Counted from the first letter of the stretch, positions 43,859 to 52,728 are shown. The stretch: 64,000 nt of DNA from Vibrio ishigakensis (GCF_024347675.1 NZ_AP024882.1:1178001-1242000), one strand, 5' to 3'. Notes: generated by a model not told the origin, from the sequence alone. Numbers and translations: made by a program.

Positions 43859-44680
43859 TTAGTCAGCTTCACTCTCATAAGGGGTGTAGCCGTGATTACC
43901 AATCAGGTTCTTTGCTTGGTCAGTTGTTATGAACTTAGCAAACTCTAGAGCGTCTTCATCCACTTGGTCAGGATGATAGAACACGATAAATGGACGAGCT
44001 AGCTTGTACTTTTTATTCAGCAAGTTTTCCGAGTTCGGCACTATACCATTGAAGTTTAGAGGTTTAACCGAAGCATCGATAGAGCCCATACTGATGAAGC
44101 CTAGCGCTTGCTGATTGTCAGAAACTAGCGTCTTCACCATGCTGTTACTGTTTACCACCAAAAGGTTTTGGCTAATGGTTGATACGCGGCGGTTGTTCAG
44201 CACCCTAGTCAGACCTAGCTGATTTTCGAACGCATAGCGGGTACCAGAAGAAACTTCTCGCGTTACAACGGCAATCGCTCTGTCTTCACCACCTAGCTCT
44301 TTCCAGTTGGTGATTTCACCTTTGTAGACCTTGTATAGCTGTTCACGACTTAGGTTATTTAGAGGGTTTTTGTGGTTTACCACTACCGCAAGACCATCGT
44401 AAGCAATCTGCTTAACCACTAGGCCATCGTTGTACTCTTCTTCGGTTAGGTAGCGCGAGCTCATACCGATATCGGCTACGCCATTCTTAACCAGAGTCAC
44501 ACCTGCAGTTGAACCTACACCTTGAACGGCAACAAAGGTTTCTGGATGTTGTTTATTAAAATCTTCGGCTAAAATATCCATGACACGTGCAACAGATGTT
44601 GAGCCACTGATATTAATTTCCGCTGCGTGTGCGATGCCGGTAACTGCGACAAGAAGAGCGGTTAGAACCACTTTAACCAT
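43859..44680 (-). CDS. PstS-like phosphate-type periplasmic binding protein
   Basis: 273 residues from the ATG at 44680, chosen because AGGA lies about 9 nt upstream and the frame then opens directly with a signal peptide (MVKVVLTALLVAVTGIAHA). A longer frame to 44716 adds an unlikely tail. The mature part has ISGSTSVARVMD, SSRYLTEEEYN and TREVSSGTRYAFE, the phosphate-contacting segments of the PBP-like PstS family, and ends TDQAKNLIGNHGYTPYES. It would bind phosphate or a related oxyanion in the periplasm. No pstCAB or phoU is next to it, so it is an orphan; a role in phosphate sensing or as a secreted protein is possible. Confidence 0.83.
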   Translation of the reverse strand: MVKVVLTALLVAVTGIAHAAEINISGSTSVARVMDILAEDFNKQHPETFVAVQGVGSTAGVTLVKNGVADIGMSSRYLTEEEYNDGLVVKQIAYDGLAVVVNHKNPLNNLSREQLYKVYKGEITNWKELGGEDRAIAVVTREVSSGTRYAFENQLGLTRVLNNRRVSTISQNLLVVNSNSMVKTLVSDNQQALGFISMGSIDASVKPLNFNGIVPNSENLLNKKYKLARPFIVFYHPDQVDEDALEFAKFITTDQAKNLIGNHGYTPYESEAD

Positions 44681-44803
44681 TCTATTTTTTCCTATTTTGG
44701 GATACAAAATTGTCATGAGGGTATCATCTGTTTTTTACATTATTGTGACGAACAATATGACTGTTGTTAAGTGTAGTTATAAGTAATTGTGGATGAGGGA
44801 TGG

Positions 44804-45151
44804 ATGGAGTTATCAGAATTAGAAAAACATCAGGTTCAGAAGTTGGCACTGCAGGTATGTAATGCCAGAAACCATAACCTTCCTGTAGAGATTGGCAAAG
44901 CTGATTTCGCTATTTTAGACAATGGCGTTGAATTCTCTGAAGCTCACTTCAAGCTAGACTCTACTCAGTGTGACTATCGCTCGCTGGTGGCTAAGATCAT
45001 TCGCTTGGAAGAGAGTTGGCAGCTAATGCTAGCCCAGCGAGACAAGCATCAGGTATTTGAACGTTGGTATAGCTACCCTGAATCGGTGTCGAATCAGCTC
45101 CACGCCTTGATGAAAGAGGTGGAGCAAGATCCTAATAGCCTTATTTGGTAG
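44804..45151 (+). CDS. DUF3024-like small protein
   Basis: 115 residues from the ATG at 44804 (GAGG 5 nt upstream); a GTG at 44789 is an alternative. The protein begins MELSELEKHQVQKLA and contains VEFSEAHFKLDS..DYRSLVAKIIRL..SWQLMLAQRDKHQVFERWYSYP, resembling the DUF3024 pattern of a short alpha/beta protein with a Trp-containing strand pair followed by a Tyr-Pro motif. Family match is by eye only. It is cytosolic, with no signal peptide. The stop codon lies 2 bp from the end of convergent glgC, with no terminator between them. Confidence 0.6.
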   Translation: MELSELEKHQVQKLALQVCNARNHNLPVEIGKADFAILDNGVEFSEAHFKLDSTQCDYRSLVAKIIRLEESWQLMLAQRDKHQVFERWYSYPESVSNQLHALMKEVEQDPNSLIW

Positions 45152-45153
45152 TT

Positions 45154-46371
45154 TTAACTAAAGATATATCCCTCTGGCACTACTACCACACCTTGGTCTG
45201 AGATAGTGAAGCGCTCTCGGTCGAGTTTAGCGTCAAAACCGATTGTGGTTCCGTCTGGTACAGATACGTGCTTATCGATAATGCAGTTCTTGAGTTGGCA
45301 ATGTTCGCCGACTTTAACCTCATCAAACAAGATAGAGTTCTGGATAGTAGCGCCATCTCCAACCTTAACGTTCGCTGAGAGGATTGAGTGCTGCACAGAA
45401 CCGCCACTGATCACCACGCCATTGGCCACGATAGAGTTGATAGATATACCTTGATTGCCGGTTGCAGAGGGAACGGTGCGTGAAGGTGGGCGCTGACGCT
45501 CGTACGAACGAATACCCCAATCTTCTTGATACAAGTCGATAGGCGGAACTGGATTTAGAAGGTCCATATTCGCTTGATAGAAAGAATCAATAGTACCCAC
45601 ATCTCGCCAGTAGGCATCCTGGCTTACTCGTCCTTCTTCAGAACCAAACTGATATGCATACACCTTTTCTCCATCGATAAGACGAGGGATGATGTCGTGC
45701 CCAAAGTCGTGCGACGAGCGTTCATTTAGTGCATCGTCTTCTAGCGCTTTAGTCAGTGCATCCATGCTGAAGATATAGATACCCATAGAGGCAAGGCTCT
45801 TGTCTGGATCATCAGCAAGTGTTGGTGGCTGTGCGGGCTTTTCTTGGAAAGAAACAATCTTGCGAGACTCATCGGTATCCATAACACCGAACGAAGAGGC
45901 CTCTTCTACCGGCACCTTCATACACGCGATAGTTAAGTCTGCACCGGTCTTTTTGTGTTGCTGAAGCATCGGCTTGTAGTCCATACGATAGATATGGTCG
46001 CCGGACAGCACCACCACATATTTCGCTTCACTGCGAGTAAGTAGCCATAGGTTCTGGTAGATGGCATCGGCAGTACCTTCATACCAGGTCTCACCTTTAC
46101 GCATCTGTGGGGGAACAGCGGTAATGTATTCACCTAGCTCAGGGTTGAAGATGGACCAACCATCACGCAGGTGTTTTTGCAGCGAATGGGACTTGTACTG
46201 GGTTAATACCAAGATACGTCGCAGGCCTGAGTGGAGACAGTTGCTCAGGGTAAAGTCGATGATGCGGTATTTACCACCGAAGGGTACGGCAGGCTTTGCC
46301 CTATCTTGTGTCAATGGAGCAAGGCGCGAACCCATACCTCCAGCCAAAATGACGGTCAACGTTTCATGCAT
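45154..46371 (-). CDS. glgC: Glucose-1-phosphate adenylyltransferase
   Basis: 405 residues. The N-terminal nucleotidyltransferase domain starts TVILAGGMGSRLAPLTQDRAKPAVPFGGKYRIIDF, the ADP-glucose pyrophosphorylase signature, with SGDHIYRMDY (the Asp that binds the metal) and the glucose-1-P-binding EGTADAIYQN. A C-terminal left-handed beta-helix has repeated V-x-N-S-I-L hexapeptides. It makes ADP-glucose from ATP and glucose 1-phosphate, the committed step of glycogen synthesis, and is allosterically controlled. It is a lone gene, divergent from glpK over a 578-bp region, and is not followed by glgA. An AAGGA site precedes the ATG. Confidence 0.96.
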   Translation of the reverse strand: MHETLTVILAGGMGSRLAPLTQDRAKPAVPFGGKYRIIDFTLSNCLHSGLRRILVLTQYKSHSLQKHLRDGWSIFNPELGEYITAVPPQMRKGETWYEGTADAIYQNLWLLTRSEAKYVVVLSGDHIYRMDYKPMLQQHKKTGADLTIACMKVPVEEASSFGVMDTDESRKIVSFQEKPAQPPTLADDPDKSLASMGIYIFSMDALTKALEDDALNERSSHDFGHDIIPRLIDGEKVYAYQFGSEEGRVSQDAYWRDVGTIDSFYQANMDLLNPVPPIDLYQEDWGIRSYERQRPPSRTVPSATGNQGISINSIVANGVVISGGSVQHSILSANVKVGDGATIQNSILFDEVKVGEHCQLKNCIIDKHVSVPDGTTIGFDAKLDRERFTISDQGVVVVPEGYIFS

Positions 46372-46652
46372 AATGCATATCCTTGTCTAGTTATAAGTGG
46401 GGGAGCTTTATCTATTATTAAACTCTGCAATAACTGTTCCATGTTTCTATATTGACTATTTATGCACTAAATTGCCTAGCGTGACTAGTATTGATGAAGG
46501 GAAATGAGAGCTAACCAATAGTGTGCAAATGCGCGTCAGTGCACCAATATGGCTAGCTTGTGCGCACCAATTGTGTGCAATGTGTTCGCCTGGAAATGGA
46601 TTGGCTAACCTATAGAAGACGTCACATCAAATTGATGCAGAGTATGTCAATC
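46372..46652. other. glgC-glpK intergenic region outside the MITE
   Basis: 281 bp upstream of glgC. CACCAAT/ACCAATA-type words recur at about 46516, 46541 and 46565 with GTGTGCAA words. I could not match them securely to a known regulator. No ORF. Confidence 0.35.
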
Positions 46653-46919
46653 TAGGGTCTGTTGACCTTTTTCGGTTGAATTTTGCTCGAGTCAGAAACG
46701 ATTTAATCGCGGCGAGGCCCTTGTAGCCTAGTCATCTAAGCAAAAGGGGGGCAACAAAGAGTAAATCGTTTCTGGCCGAGCCCTTCGGGTAGCGTTTGTT
46801 GGGCATTTCTACCGCGTTAGACACTTTTCATGTAGAACCACTACACCTAAAAGTGCCTGCTTTGTATAAAAGCCCAACAACTCGCTACAAAAACGAACTT
46901 AAAAGGTCAACAGACCCTA
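46653..46919. mobile_element. MITE-like element with 19-bp perfect terminal inverted repeats
   Basis: Ends are TAGGGTCTGTTGACCTTTT (46653-46671) and its exact reverse complement (46901-46919). The outer TA could be a TA target duplication as made by IS630/Tc1-type transposases. The 267 bp hold no ORF but nested inverted repeats: AGAAACGATTTA (46694-46705)/TAAATCGTTTCT (46762-46773), TTGTTGGGC (46796-46804)/GCCCAACAA (46872-46880), and a hairpin CACTTTT..TGTAG/CTACA..AAAAGTG (46822-46855). It ends 30 bp before the glpK ATG, so it must carry or displace the glpK promoter. Confidence 0.85.
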
Positions 46920-46949
46920 ATTACATCAGAGCCTAGATAGGAAATATGC

Positions 46950-48467
46950 ATGAAGCAGGGCAAGTATATTGTCGCTTTAGATCAGGGAACCACTAGTTCC
47001 CGAGCCGTTGTTTTTAATCAGAAAGCTGAGATTGTTTCTTCTGCTCAGCGCGAGTTCACTCAATACTACCCTGAAGCAGGTTGGGTTGAGCATGATCCGC
47101 TGGAGATTTATGCATCACAGCGTTCCACTTTGGTTGAGGTACTGGATAAGCTTCATCTGAAATCGGAAGACGTTGCCGCGATCGGTATCACCAACCAGCG
47201 TGAAACCACGATTGTTTGGAACAAGGAAACCGGCAAGCCAGTATATAACGCCATTGTTTGGCAGTGTCGCCGTACCAGCGCTATGTGCGACAAGCTAAGA
47301 GAAGAAGGGTGGAGCGACTATATTCAAGAATCTACCGGTCTAGTCTTAGACCCTTATTTCTCTGCCACCAAAATCAAATGGATCTTAGATAACGTTGAAG
47401 GTGCCAGAGAGTTAGCAGATCAAGGCAAACTTCTATTCGGCACCGTTGATACCTGGCTGGTTTGGAAATTGACCCACGGTAAGGTTCACGTTACCGATTA
47501 CACCAATGCTTCTCGCACCATGATGTTCAATATCAATAGCCTTGAATGGGATGAAAAAATCCTTGAGAAGCTCGACATACCAAAGAGCATGCTTCCTGAG
47601 GTGAAGGTCTCTTCCACTCTTTATGGTGAAACCTGCATTGGCGAAGACCAAGGGCTCAAGATCCCAATCGCAGGCATCGCAGGTGACCAACAAGCGGCAC
47701 TTTTCGGTCATCGCTGCGTCTCCCCGGGTGAGGCTAAAAACACCTACGGCACTGGCTGTTTCTTGTTGATGAACACAGGCCAAGAGAAGGTGACCTCAAC
47801 CCATGGGCTTCTAACCACATTGGCGTGTGATGCCAAGGGTAATCCAAGCTATGCCCTAGAAGGAGCGGTATTTATGGCTGGAGCCTCTATACAGTGGCTT
47901 CGCGATGAGCTTAGGTTACTCAGTGAAGCTAAAGACTCAGAGTATTACGCTAATAAGGTGGATTCTTCTAACGGCGTTTATGTCGTTCCAGCCTTTACCG
48001 GTTTGGGTGCACCATATTGGGACCCATATGCGCGTGGCACTATGGTGGGGTTGACCCGAGGCACTAGTGCTGAGCATATCGTAAGAGCCACCCTTGAGAG
48101 CATTGCTTATCAAACTTGCGATGTAATTCGAGCGATGCAGGCCGATTCCAATATCGATATGGCAAGCTTAAGAGTGGATGGTGGAGCCGCGAAGAATAAC
48201 TTCTTGATGCAGTTCCAATCGGACATTCTGGATTGCGAAGTTCAAAGACCAAAGATCACTGAGGTGACGGCGCTAGGTGCAGCCTATCTTGCTGGACTTG
48301 CAGTAGAGTACTGGAAAGACTTAAGCGAGCTAAATGCCACTGCTGAAATTGAAACTCGATTTAATCCAGTGTGTGATCAAGCCAAGCGCGAGCGACGCTA
48401 TTCGGGCTGGAAGCGTGCTATCAAGTGTGCTCAGCTGTGGAGTGATCTACATAACGAGGAAGATTAA
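46950..48467 (+). CDS. glpK: Glycerol kinase
   Basis: 505 residues of the FGGY kinase family. The N-terminal motif is [15 protein letters not shown], with the FGGY signatures [19 protein letters not shown] and [15 protein letters not shown], and a C-terminal ATP-site [18 protein letters not shown]. It phosphorylates glycerol to sn-glycerol 3-phosphate. In many genomes glpK follows glpF (the facilitator); here it is preceded by the MITE-like element and then divergent glgC, so no glpF is near. A TAGGA site lies about 9 nt before the ATG, outside the element. A 21-bp imperfect stem follows the gene and could terminate it. Confidence 0.96.
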   Translation: MKQGKYIVALDQGTTSSRAVVFNQKAEIVSSAQREFTQYYPEAGWVEHDPLEIYASQRSTLVEVLDKLHLKSEDVAAIGITNQRETTIVWNKETGKPVYNAIVWQCRRTSAMCDKLREEGWSDYIQESTGLVLDPYFSATKIKWILDNVEGARELADQGKLLFGTVDTWLVWKLTHGKVHVTDYTNASRTMMFNINSLEWDEKILEKLDIPKSMLPEVKVSSTLYGETCIGEDQGLKIPIAGIAGDQQAALFGHRCVSPGEAKNTYGTGCFLLMNTGQEKVTSTHGLLTTLACDAKGNPSYALEGAVFMAGASIQWLRDELRLLSEAKDSEYYANKVDSSNGVYVVPAFTGLGAPYWDPYARGTMVGLTRGTSAEHIVRATLESIAYQTCDVIRAMQADSNIDMASLRVDGGAAKNNFLMQFQSDILDCEVQRPKITEVTALGAAYLAGLAVEYWKDLSELNATAEIETRFNPVCDQAKRERRYSGWKRAIKCAQLWSDLHNEED

Positions 48468-48481
48468 TACGCGAAAGACAT

Positions 48482-48577
48482 ATTGGGCGAATTAAGAGCA
48501 AAAAGTGTGGCTGGCAGGGAGCTAGTCCCAAGCCTATAGGGATATATTTACGGCGTCTTTTTGCTTAATCGCCCAAT
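48482..48577. repeat. Long imperfect inverted repeat between glpK and pyrC
   Basis: ATTGGGCGA + TTAAG + CAAAAAG (48482-48505) pairs with CTTTTTG + CTTAA + TCGCCCAAT (48557-48577): 21 bp with bulges at 48491 and 48497-48498. The 51-nt interior holds its own nested hairpin (GGCT..GGGA/TCCC..AGCC). It could be a glpK terminator or an intergenic repeat family. Confidence 0.65.
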
Positions 48578-48588
48578 GTGGTGCGGGA

Positions 48589-48615
48589 CAAAAAAAGGGT
48601 TGCCGAAGCAACCCC
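48589..48615 (-). terminator. Terminator of pyrC
   Basis: GGGTTGC (48597-48603) pairs with GCAACCC (48608-48614) around the tetraloop CGAA. Seven T follow on the minus strand. Confidence 0.9.
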
Positions 48616-48636
48616 TTATCATTTCAAACCAGGACC

Positions 48637-49665
48637 TTATTCAACAGTCCAAGTGATGTTCTCACCGCCTTTGATTGGCACAACAATGTCGCTACCAAAC
48701 GGCATTGTTTCTGGTACAGGCCACTCTTTCTTAGTCAGAGTAACAGTATCAGTATTGCGAGGCTGACCGTAGAAGTCTGGGCCATTGTGGCTTGCAAATG
48801 CTTCTAGGTTCTCTAGCTTGCCTTCTGCTTCAAATACTTCAGCGTACAGCTCAACTGCTGCGTGCGCGGTGTAGGAACCAGCACAGCCACAAGCAGTCTC
48901 TTTACGACCTTTTGCGTGTGGTGCAGAGTCAGTACCGATGAAGAACTTTTTGTTACCGCTGGTTGCGGCTTCTACTAGTGCCTTCTGGTGCGTGTTGCGC
49001 TTCAGGATAGGTAGGCAGTAGAAGTGAGGACGGATACCACCAACCAGCATGTGGTTACGGTTATACATTAGGTGGTGCGCAGTGATGGTTGCTGCCACAT
49101 TCTCATTAGCGTTTTTAACGAACTCAACTGCATCTGCTGTAGTGATGTGCTCAAGAACAACCTTAAGGTTAGGGAAGTCGTTAACGATTGGCGCAAGTAC
49201 CGTATCTAGGAACTCTTTCTCGCGGTCGAAGATATCAACATCGTGAGTCGTTACCTCACCGTGGATAAGAAGCAGGATGCCTTGCTTTTCCATTTCTTCA
49301 AGAACAGGGTAGATCTTCTTCGCGTCAGTTACACCAGAGTCGGAGTTGGTGGTCGCGCCAGCTGGATATAGCTTACACGCTACAACCGCACCAGAAGCCT
49401 TAGCTTGCTGGATATCTTCTTTGCTAGTGTTGTCGGTTAAATACAGCGACATCAATGGCTTAAAGGTATCTGAGTGGTTGTGCTCGTTGATGCGAGCTTG
49501 GTAAGCTATAGCCTGCTCTGTATTTGTTGTCGGCGGAACTGTGTTTGGCATGATCAACGCTCGACCATTATAGCGACTGATGTCTCGAACTGTATCTTTC
49601 AGAACCTCGCCATCGCGCAAATGTACGTGCCAATCATCTGGGCGTGTAATGGTTAAACTGGTCAT
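48637..49665 (-). CDS. pyrC: Dihydroorotase
   Basis: 342 residues of the E. coli-type (class II) dihydroorotase. The zinc ligands begin with [10 protein letters not shown] (HxH), the carboxylated Lys is in [16 protein letters not shown], and further ligands are in LIHGEVT, LEHITT and [15 protein letters not shown]. It cyclises N-carbamoyl-aspartate to dihydroorotate in pyrimidine synthesis as a cytosolic homodimer. The ATG has GGGAG about 8 nt upstream. It is a single gene with its own terminator. A PurR-like box lies about 68-83 bp upstream, consistent with purine control as known in E. coli. Confidence 0.96.
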   Translation of the reverse strand: MTSLTITRPDDWHVHLRDGEVLKDTVRDISRYNGRALIMPNTVPPTTNTEQAIAYQARINEHNHSDTFKPLMSLYLTDNTSKEDIQQAKASGAVVACKLYPAGATTNSDSGVTDAKKIYPVLEEMEKQGILLLIHGEVTTHDVDIFDREKEFLDTVLAPIVNDFPNLKVVLEHITTADAVEFVKNANENVAATITAHHLMYNRNHMLVGGIRPHFYCLPILKRNTHQKALVEAATSGNKKFFIGTDSAPHAKGRKETACGCAGSYTAHAAVELYAEVFEAEGKLENLEAFASHNGPDFYGQPRNTDTVTLTKKEWPVPETMPFGSDIVVPIKGGENITWTVE

Positions 49666-49732
49666 TGTGTATGCTCCCGCCTAAAATCCAAATTGTTTGA
49701 GTCAACCGATTGATGTCGCCTTGTATGCCTTG

Positions 49733-49748
49733 GCGCAATCGGTTTCGT
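49733..49748. promoter_or_regulatory. PurR-like operator upstream of pyrC
   Basis: GCGCAATCGGTTTCGT matches the PurR consensus ACGCAAACGTTTGCGT at 12 of 16 positions, including the central CG. The site is between pyrC and the divergent MOSC gene. Confidence 0.55.
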
Positions 49749-49806
49749 AAATGCGCGCGAATCATAACGAAAAAGCGTAGAAATTGACAGTTAGTAAGGA
49801 AGAAAA

Positions 49807-50640
49807 GTGACAGTCAAAGCTCAATTAACTGAAATTAATATCTATCCGATTAAGTCCACCGCCGGAATTTCCCAATCTCGTGCTTTTGTAGAGAAACAGG
49901 GCATCAGCTTTGACCGCCGTTTCGTGGTAACCGATCTTCAAGGCCGTATGGTTACCGCGCGCAAGTTTCCAAAGATGGTGACCATAGAAAGCTGTCTGCT
50001 TTCAGACGGCATCTTGCTCAGTGCGAAAGGGCATAGCAGCCTTAAGATTCGCTACCAAGACTTCGAAATGAAAGAGTTCGAATGCAAAATCTGGAGCGAC
50101 CGCTTCGATGCCTACACCACCATCGAAGAGGCTAACCAATGGCTAACCGAGGTTATCGGTAAAGAGGTGGTGCTGCTTTACTGTGGTGAAGAGTCAAATC
50201 GCTACCGCGAGAAACTAGAGACTAATGTTAGCTTTGCCGACGGCTACCCGCTGCTTGTGATCTCGCAAGGTTCACTGGATGAACTTAATCGCCGAGCATC
50301 TTCGCCTCAAACCATGGCGCAGTTTAGAACCAATCTGGTTGTAGGTGGCGTTGAAGCCTTTGCCGAGGATGGCTGGAAGCGCTTTAAGATTGGTGAGGTA
50401 GAGTTTGAGGTAAGAAAACCTTGTCAGCGCTGTATTCTAACCACGGTAAATCCAACTGATGGTGAGCGTATGGAAAACAAAGAGCCAACAGTAACTCTGT
50501 CTACGTTCCGCGCGGATGAGAAAGGTGCCGTCTATTTTGGCATGAACGTCATTGCCTTAAATGAGGGTGTGATACGAGCAGGTGATGAGATTGAGATTCT
50601 AGAGACTCAGGAACCTGTCCATTACCAAGACAAAGCATAA
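49807..50640 (+). CDS. MOSC-domain protein, YcbX-like, without the ferredoxin domain
   Basis: 277 residues from a GTG start with AAGGAAG upstream. The N-terminal MOSC_N beta-barrel starts INIYPIKSTAGISQSRAFVEKQGISFDRRF. The C-terminal MOSC domain has RFRTNLVVGG-like FRTNLVV..AFAEDGWKRF and the conserved Cys in RKPCQRCILTTVNP, which binds the molybdenum cofactor. E. coli YcbX is about 90 residues longer because it carries a C-terminal 2Fe-2S ferredoxin domain that is absent here. The family reduces N-hydroxylated compounds such as 6-hydroxylaminopurine. A separate electron donor would be needed. Confidence 0.85.
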   Translation: MTVKAQLTEINIYPIKSTAGISQSRAFVEKQGISFDRRFVVTDLQGRMVTARKFPKMVTIESCLLSDGILLSAKGHSSLKIRYQDFEMKEFECKIWSDRFDAYTTIEEANQWLTEVIGKEVVLLYCGEESNRYREKLETNVSFADGYPLLVISQGSLDELNRRASSPQTMAQFRTNLVVGGVEAFAEDGWKRFKIGEVEFEVRKPCQRCILTTVNPTDGERMENKEPTVTLSTFRADEKGAVYFGMNVIALNEGVIRAGDEIEILETQEPVHYQDKA

Positions 50641-50644
50641 AGAG

Positions 50645-50668
50645 AAAGGGGCTCAGATGAGCCCCTTT
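50645..50668. terminator. Bidirectional terminator between the MOSC gene and nadE
   Basis: AAAGGGGCTC (50645-50654) pairs with GAGCCCCTTT (50659-50668) around AGAT. Confidence 0.88.
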
Positions 50669-50683
50669 CCAATAGAATCGAGA

Positions 50684-51511
50684 TTAATCGTAGATAGTCG
50701 GAATCGGATCGCGTTTGTGTTGAGTGCGCTTATAGATAGCGATGATTTTCTGTTTCGCTTCTTCCGGTAGAGGCTTGCCCTCTAGGAAGTTGTCGATGTC
50801 ATCATAGGTCACACCCAGTGCGTTCTCGTCCGCTTTCTGCGGGTCTAGCTCTTCAAGGTCCGCAGTTGGAACCTTTTTCACTAGAAGCTCAGGTGCGCCA
50901 AGCTTAGCTGCTACCTGGCGAACTTGACGCTTGCTAAGACCGAATAGAGGTGCAAGGTCACAAGCGCCATCACCAAACTTGGTGTAGAAACCGGTGATAT
51001 TTTCCGCCGAGTGGTCAGTACCCAGCACCAGACCGCCAACGTAACCAGCAATCTCGTATTGAGCAACCATGCGCGCACGTGCTTTCACATTACCTTTTAC
51101 AAAGTCGATCTTCGCGCTGTCGGTTGGAAGTAGGTCAGTGCCTTCGAGTGCTACATGGCTTGCTTTGTGCAAACCATTTACACCGTCAGCAATATTTACT
51201 GAAACAGAGTGGGTTGGTTTGATAAAAGAAAGGGCCAATTGAGCTTCATCTTCATCCTTTTGAACGCCATACGGTAGGCGCACTGCGATGAATTGATACT
51301 TGTCACCAGTCTCTTCGCTAAGTTGCTCTACCGCTAATTGCGCAAGGCGACCACAGGTTGTTGAATCCACACCACCGCTGATACCAAGTACCAAAGCCTT
51401 ACAGCCTGACTCTTTAAGTTTGCCTTTGATGAAGTTAACGCGACGCTCGATTTCGAAATCAGCATCGATTTCAGGCAGAACCTGCATTAGCTGACGAATT
51501 TCTTGTTCCAT
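50684..51511 (-). CDS. nadE: NH3-dependent NAD+ synthetase
   Basis: 275 residues from the third in-frame ATG (51511), chosen because AGGA lies about 9 nt upstream and the start then aligns with E. coli NadE. The PP-loop ATP pyrophosphatase motif is [59 protein letters not shown] and [28 protein letters not shown] are family-defining. It converts deamido-NAD plus ammonia and ATP to NAD, and has no glutaminase domain. It diverges from a nadD-like gene (156-bp gap), so two successive steps of NAD synthesis share a control region. Confidence 0.95.
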   Translation of the reverse strand: MEQEIRQLMQVLPEIDADFEIERRVNFIKGKLKESGCKALVLGISGGVDSTTCGRLAQLAVEQLSEETGDKYQFIAVRLPYGVQKDEDEAQLALSFIKPTHSVSVNIADGVNGLHKASHVALEGTDLLPTDSAKIDFVKGNVKARARMVAQYEIAGYVGGLVLGTDHSAENITGFYTKFGDGACDLAPLFGLSKRQVRQVAAKLGAPELLVKKVPTADLEELDPQKADENALGVTYDDIDNFLEGKPLPEEAKQKIIAIYKRTQHKRDPIPTIYD

Positions 51512-51667
51512 GATTTCCATTCCTGAAAGTGGCACTAGACATTCTTTTTACGATAAACGAACCGTAATAAGGTTGAAGTCTGTTGAAAGTGCTTAGATAT
51601 AGTCTGAAAGTTTTTGATATCATATACCTAACTCTCCTTTCGATGCTATACCCTAGGAATTTCAACC

Positions 51668-52189
51668 ATGGCAAAAATCGCCCTGTTTGGCAGTGCTTTT
51701 AACCCTCCGCACTTTGGTCATTTGAGTGTAATCGAGCGACTGGCTCATTTTGATAAGGTTCTTTTGGTGCCGAGTATTGCCCACGCATGGGGTAAGCAAA
51801 TGCTCGATTATTCAATGCGTTGTGAGCTAGTTGAAGCATTCATTAGCGATATTGACTGCAGCAATGTTGAGCTAAGTAAAATCGAAGAGCAGTTGTTTAC
51901 TGGTGAGGGCGGTGTCACTACATTTGCGGTGCTTGAAGAACTTCAAAAGCAAAATCCAACTGATGAATTTACCTTCGTTATGGGGCCAGACAACCTGTTT
52001 AACTTTTCCAAGTTCTACAAGTCTGAAGAAATATTACAACGTTGGAGCGTTTTGGCCTGTCCTCAAACTCGCGATATTCGCAGCACCGAAATCCGCCAAA
52101 AAATTGCGGATCGTCAAGATATCAACAATTTAACTGGTAAAAATACTGTAAAATTATTGCAAAATTACGGTTTATATCTCAATATTTAG
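51668..52189 (+). CDS. Nicotinate-nucleotide adenylyltransferase-like protein
   Basis: 173 residues of the nucleotidyltransferase superfamily. The N-terminal FGSAFNPPHFGHLSVIER holds the HxGH motif, FTFVMGPDNLFNFSKF matches the NadD nucleotide-binding segment, and RSTEIRQKI the SxTxIR motif. It would adenylate nicotinate mononucleotide to deamido-NAD, the substrate of NadE, whose gene diverges from it. The protein is shorter than typical NadD (about 210 residues), and most Vibrio genomes have another nadD near the ribosomal silencing factor gene, so this may be a second copy. The ATG follows TAGGAATTTCAACC. Confidence 0.82.
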   Translation: MAKIALFGSAFNPPHFGHLSVIERLAHFDKVLLVPSIAHAWGKQMLDYSMRCELVEAFISDIDCSNVELSKIEEQLFTGEGGVTTFAVLEELQKQNPTDEFTFVMGPDNLFNFSKFYKSEEILQRWSVLACPQTRDIRSTEIRQKIADRQDINNLTGKNTVKLLQNYGLYLNI

Positions 52190-52236
52190 CGTTGTAAATT
52201 AACTATTACTCAATCAGTTTCAGGGATCGAACGCTT

Positions 52237-52728
52237 GTGAACCGTCTTCACACACTAACAGCGCTTACAGGATGTGCGCTATTTTCTGCAGGGGCCTCGG
52301 CTTGTATCGAGGACCGCGATCCAACTGAATCTCTAGTAATGGTTGAGACCACTCTTGAACTCTGTGAAGACCTGGTTAACTCCGTTGACCATCTTGTCGA
52401 TAGATTCCTCGTTGCTACCCACATTAAGCAAGAAAATGAGCGTACCGATCTAGATTATTGGTCTAATTGGATGCTGAAAAACGTCGACGATCCGATTCTG
52501 ACTCAGCATGTAAGCGAAGGCTATTTTGGCCTAGGTTTTTATCGTCCTGAAGAAATGACTTTGAATGACGATGAACTGACCTATGAAGAGATGATTAAGA
52601 CCTACGGCGTGCTATTGAGCGTGGGTATAGGTGAGAAACGTAAAAACGAGCCTAGAGTTAGACTCGATTATCAATGGCATGAACGTCACGAAGACGTTTT
52701 CCATGTCCAAGTAGAAGTTCCTTTCTAG
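52237..52728 (+). CDS. Exported protein of unknown function
   Basis: 163-residue precursor from a GTG start with a weak AGGGA upstream. Residues 1-22 (NRLHTLTALTGCALFSAGASA) form a signal peptide; a Cys follows directly (ASA-C), but the lipobox lacks the usual Leu at -3, so a lipoprotein is possible but not clear. The mature part is acidic at first (ESLVMVETTLELCEDL) and ends RLDYQWHERHEDVFHVQVEVPF, with amphipathic strands. It may be a short periplasmic domain. I recognise no family. The stop codon overlaps the convergent gene by 4 bp. Confidence 0.65.
   Translation: MNRLHTLTALTGCALFSAGASACIEDRDPTESLVMVETTLELCEDLVNSVDHLVDRFLVATHIKQENERTDLDYWSNWMLKNVDDPILTQHVSEGYFGLGFYRPEEMTLNDDELTYEEMIKTYGVLLSVGIGEKRKNEPRVRLDYQWHERHEDVFHVQVEVPF

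Noticed and set aside
44681..44716. Upstream ATG of the PstS-like gene
   Set aside because: It would put charged residues before the signal peptide and has no Shine-Dalgarno sequence.
44681..44790. Possible PhoB box upstream of the PstS-like gene (GTCAT..GTCAC on the minus strand)
   Set aside because: The two half-sites are 12 bp apart, whereas PhoB repeats are spaced 11 bp, and the flanking bases do not match.
46500..46600. Repeated GTGTGCAA and CACCAAT words as NtrC or GlpR operators near glgC/glpK
   Set aside because: None forms a good dyad and no consensus is matched over its full length. No sigma-54 GG-N10-GC pair at the right spacing.
48482..48577. Integron attC site reading of the inverted repeat after glpK
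   Set aside because: The R and L core boxes (RYYYAAC / GTTRRRY) are absent and no cassette array or integrase is near.
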